Of a stretch of DNA of 64,000 nt, positions 62,798 through 64,000 are shown one piece after another (the stretch's first letter is position 1; every line of letters starts with the position of its first letter). Location of the stretch: the NCBI GenBank assembly GCA_024742815.1, contig JANSXX010000007.1, positions 110,133-174,132 of the forward strand, written 5' to 3'. The DNA comes from HXMU1420-13 sp024742815. GTDB taxonomy: Bacteria; Bacteroidota; Rhodothermia; Balneolales; Balneolaceae. The notes under the pieces were generated by a model, which ran no database searches, was not told the origin of the DNA, and saw only the letters and a program-made list of their open reading frames with translations. A program made the position numbers and the translations under genes.

Positions 62798-62928
62798 GCA
62801 GTATAACGACCCCGCGTTTAAGCGGCGCAGGTTTTCGGTTTTTGTTGAAGTAACAGATTTATTTTATTGCTCACAAGCTTTCCACCTAACCCTGCCTGCG
62901 TCCGACTTGAAACGCTTGTTATAGGTTC
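62798..62928 (-). repeat. attC-like site between cassettes 4 and 5
   Basis: It starts GCAGTATAACGACCCCGCGTTTAAGCGGCGCAGG and ends CCTGCCTGCGTCCGACTTGAAACGCTTGTTATAGGTTC (given here in parts; each arm under 40 bp). The arms GCGTTTAAG/CTTGAAACGC and GCGCAGG/CCTGC pair, with ~70 bp of A+T-rich loop. This is the best-formed attC of the array. Confidence 0.8.
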
Positions 62929-63436
62929 GGAGAAGTTAATTACCATTCTCATTTCTTTTCTTTCTTAGCGCACTAACCCATTCTTCTGTCTCTTTGATTA
63001 GCGCATTTTTTGCCTTATTAGACCTTAATGATACAGGAAAGTTTTCATGATTTAGCATCCTTGTACCCAAACAAGAAGATGCCCAATAGTAAATTTTCTT
63101 TTCAATATTTACTGACTTTAAATAGAATAAATAAACACCTTCCTGGTTTGGAAAAAAAGGACAAATGGAAGAATCAGGTTGCGCTAATTGTATTAATTCT
63201 TCTCCTTTTACATCTCCTAATAAAGCTTCTGAAATCAGAATTTGATTTAGCGAACCAATTTTCTTCAACTTTCCAATAACTATTGCTTCACTCCATTCAA
63301 AACTAGCTTCATCAAGTGCTCTTAAACTTTGGAATTCTGGACATTCGCAAGAATAAACAGCAACAGAAGAGAAAAGAATAATGAAGAGTGTAGAAAGAAC
63401 TAATTTCATATCAGCCTTTTTGGTAGAACCTATAAC
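62918..63436 (-). other. Cassette 5 limits
   Basis: GTTATAGGTTC (62918-62928) and GAACCTATAAC (63426-63436) are perfect inverse copies that bracket the secreted-protein gene. This is the clearest cassette-end pair. Confidence 0.8.
62936..63409 (-). CDS. Cassette 5: secreted Cys-containing protein (NTR/TIMP-like pattern)
   Basis: 157 aa. Residues 1-20 are a signal peptide (SVAVYS). The mature N-terminus CECPEFQSLRALDEASFEWSEAIVIGKL is like the Cys-led start of NTR/TIMP-type domains, where the first Cys is exposed. Further Cys lie in SICPFFP and SSCLGTRM and could make disulfides. Function unknown. Exported cassette products are common. Confidence 0.65.
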   Translation of the reverse strand: MKLVLSTLFIILFSSVAVYSCECPEFQSLRALDEASFEWSEAIVIGKLKKIGSLNQILISEALLGDVKGEELIQLAQPDSSICPFFPNQEGVYLFYLKSVNIEKKIYYWASSCLGTRMLNHENFPVSLRSNKAKNALIKETEEWVSALRKKRNENGN

Positions 63437-63524
63437 GACCCGGCGTTTAAGCGGCGAGTCTGGATTTTTAAATTAAAGTTCGGGACTCCGTCGAAGTCCG
63501 CTTGTAACGCTTGTTATGTGTTAA
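63426..63524 (-). repeat. attC-like site between cassettes 5 and 6
   Basis: 99 bp, the most compact site. It starts GAACCTATAACGACCCGGCG, has the AAGCGG/CCGCTT arm and ends TTGTAACGCTTGTTATGTGTTAA. Its last 12 bp are the exact inverse of 63853-63864. Confidence 0.8.
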
Positions 63525-63847
63525 GGACATGATGGTCTTCCTTCACAAAATATTAATAGCAGAAGATAATTCAATGTAGGCAATAGCAAACCGCTTGCAG
63601 CTATAGCTGTAAACGTAGTCATCAAATTCTCTTTCTTTTTCCATGAAGCAATCAAGAATGCTATAACTCCACCGATTATCAATAAAGGACAAAGAAAGAA
63701 AAGAAATGTGAAAGAATGACCAAGAATGTGATATGAATCGCCGTGATAAAAGTTACTTACCACAACTCTGGGTGCAAGCCATAGCCAACCACCTAAGCTT
63801 AATAGCAGCAATATATTTATTTGAATTTGGCGCTGTTTCTTGAACAT
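63521..63847 (-). CDS. Cassette 6: small membrane protein
   Basis: 108 aa from ATG 63847; a GTG at 63859 would start inside the cassette core. Three TM helices (about 11-28, 44-65, 77-97) and Cys near the end (CEGRPSCP). No family recognised. It is the first cassette, nearest the putative attI. Confidence 0.6.
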   Translation of the reverse strand: MFKKQRQIQINILLLLSLGGWLWLAPRVVVSNFYHGDSYHILGHSFTFLFFLCPLLIIGGVIAFLIASWKKKENLMTTFTAIAASGLLLPTLNYLLLLIFCEGRPSCP

Positions 63848-63852
63848 GCTTT

Positions 63853-63894
63853 TTAACACATAACATAGTATTGATGAACATTAAGCTCATCAAT
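63853..63894 (-). promoter_or_regulatory. Candidate attI/first-cassette junction
   Basis: TTAACACATAAC (63853-63864) is the start core of cassette 6. No attC-like arms follow to its right. An ATTGATGA/TCATCAAT hairpin lies at 63870-63894 instead. This is where an attI site and, further right, intI would be expected. The remaining bases 63895-64000 are A+T-rich with no gene seen. Confidence 0.4.
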
Positions 63895-64000
63895 AATGGT
63901 TTATTTTACACGATAATATAGTATTAACTTCAAATAAATCAATAGTACTTTATGTGAATAAAGTTCAATAAACCAGTTCAAATAAAACGGGGAATAAAAA

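Larger units (their letters stand above)
59901..63864 (-). mobile_element. Integron-type gene-cassette array (six cassettes, no integrase in window)
   Basis: Six gene cassettes, all minus-strand, alternate with attC-like sites. Each cassette begins and ends with an inverted repeat of its own: 59901/60241 (9 bp), 60394/61053 (10 bp with one mismatch), 61366/62232 (12 bp), 62545/62807 (10 bp), 62918/63436 (11 bp), 63513/63864 (12 bp). The sequences differ between cassettes, as expected when the cassette's TTRRRY start pairs with its own R'' core. The attC sites read, on the minus strand, TAACAAGCG...AAGCGGAC...CCGCTTAAACGCC...GTTAT. That matches integron attC form, oriented with the genes. No intI is present, so this is a CALIN or the distal part of an integron. 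Confidence 0.8.

Noticed and set aside
1..64000. CRISPR arrays, rRNA and tRNA genes
   Set aside because: No regularly spaced short repeats and no rRNA or tRNA signatures were recognised by reading both strands.

Overview
The window looks like a chromosomal segment of a marine or halophilic member of the Bacteroidota/Balneolota/Rhodothermota assemblage, most likely Balneolales-like. The evidence is indirect. Many proteins have Sec signal peptides or lipoboxes followed by large beta-barrels or beta-propellers. Protein families include a sortilin-type BNR protein, a metallophosphoesterase fused to a BamA-like barrel, a CHAT-TPR protein, and a GMC oxidoreductase with a gluconate-dehydrogenase-3-like partner. 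Shine-Dalgarno motifs are mostly weak and base composition is moderate. No rRNA or tRNA gene was recognised, so the assignment rests on protein families only.

Layout. 1-5.6 kb: the tail of an MscS channel, a secreted protein, a periplasmic ankyrin protein and a sortilin-like propeller. 5.7-11.4 kb: a minus-strand operon for an outer-membrane barrel, a short HU protein, a HU-SPOR membrane protein and ExbB/ExbD/TonB. 11.5-17.2 kb: an alanine/glycine symporter, DinB, MarC, a GAF protein, a TerB-like protein and lipoproteins. 17.2-21.2 kb: a TIM-barrel sugar isomerase and a jelly-roll protein, divergent from a GMC dehydrogenase pair (probable oxidised-sugar metabolism). 21.4-26.8 kb: a cytidylate-kinase-like protein, then an ABC permease, an Lgt-like protein and an ABC ATPase. 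26.9-32.2 kb: uvrA and comEC. 32.3-36.6 kb: a translationally coupled acyl-lipid cassette (GNAT, hotdog dehydratase, ketosynthase, ACP, GT2). 36.6-42.8 kb: MarR, a class III cyclase-TPR protein and the phosphoesterase-barrel fusion. 43-52.9 kb: HTH, Nudix, CDP-alcohol phosphotransferase, ftsY, a 34-codon mini-gene divergent from a CHAT-TPR protein, an M28 peptidase, scpA, and an ECF sigma/anti-sigma-like pair. 53-59.8 kb: a toxin-antitoxin pair, RDD, ppk1, ruvB, a decayed addiction module and metK.

The most striking region is 59.9-63.9 kb. It holds six consecutive minus-strand cassettes, each bounded by attC-like sites and by a 9-12 bp inverted repeat joining its own two ends. This is the signature of integron gene cassettes: a cassette's 5' TTRRRY end pairs with its own 3' R'' core. 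The cargo comprises small hypothetical proteins, a Phd/ParE pair whose toxin carries one nonsense codon, a HEPN-type Abi-like protein, a secreted cysteine protein and a membrane protein. Two of the attC sites are enlarged by a hairpin-rich segment within a 321-bp repeat present in two copies that differ at three positions. No integrase lies in the window. The first cassette starts at a core site with no attC to its right, so an attI and intI may lie just past the right edge.

Best candidates for undescribed biology are this cassette array with its duplicated structured element, and the 34-aa Gly/Pro/Asp-rich peptide gene that has its own terminator and sits head-to-head with the CHAT protease-like gene.
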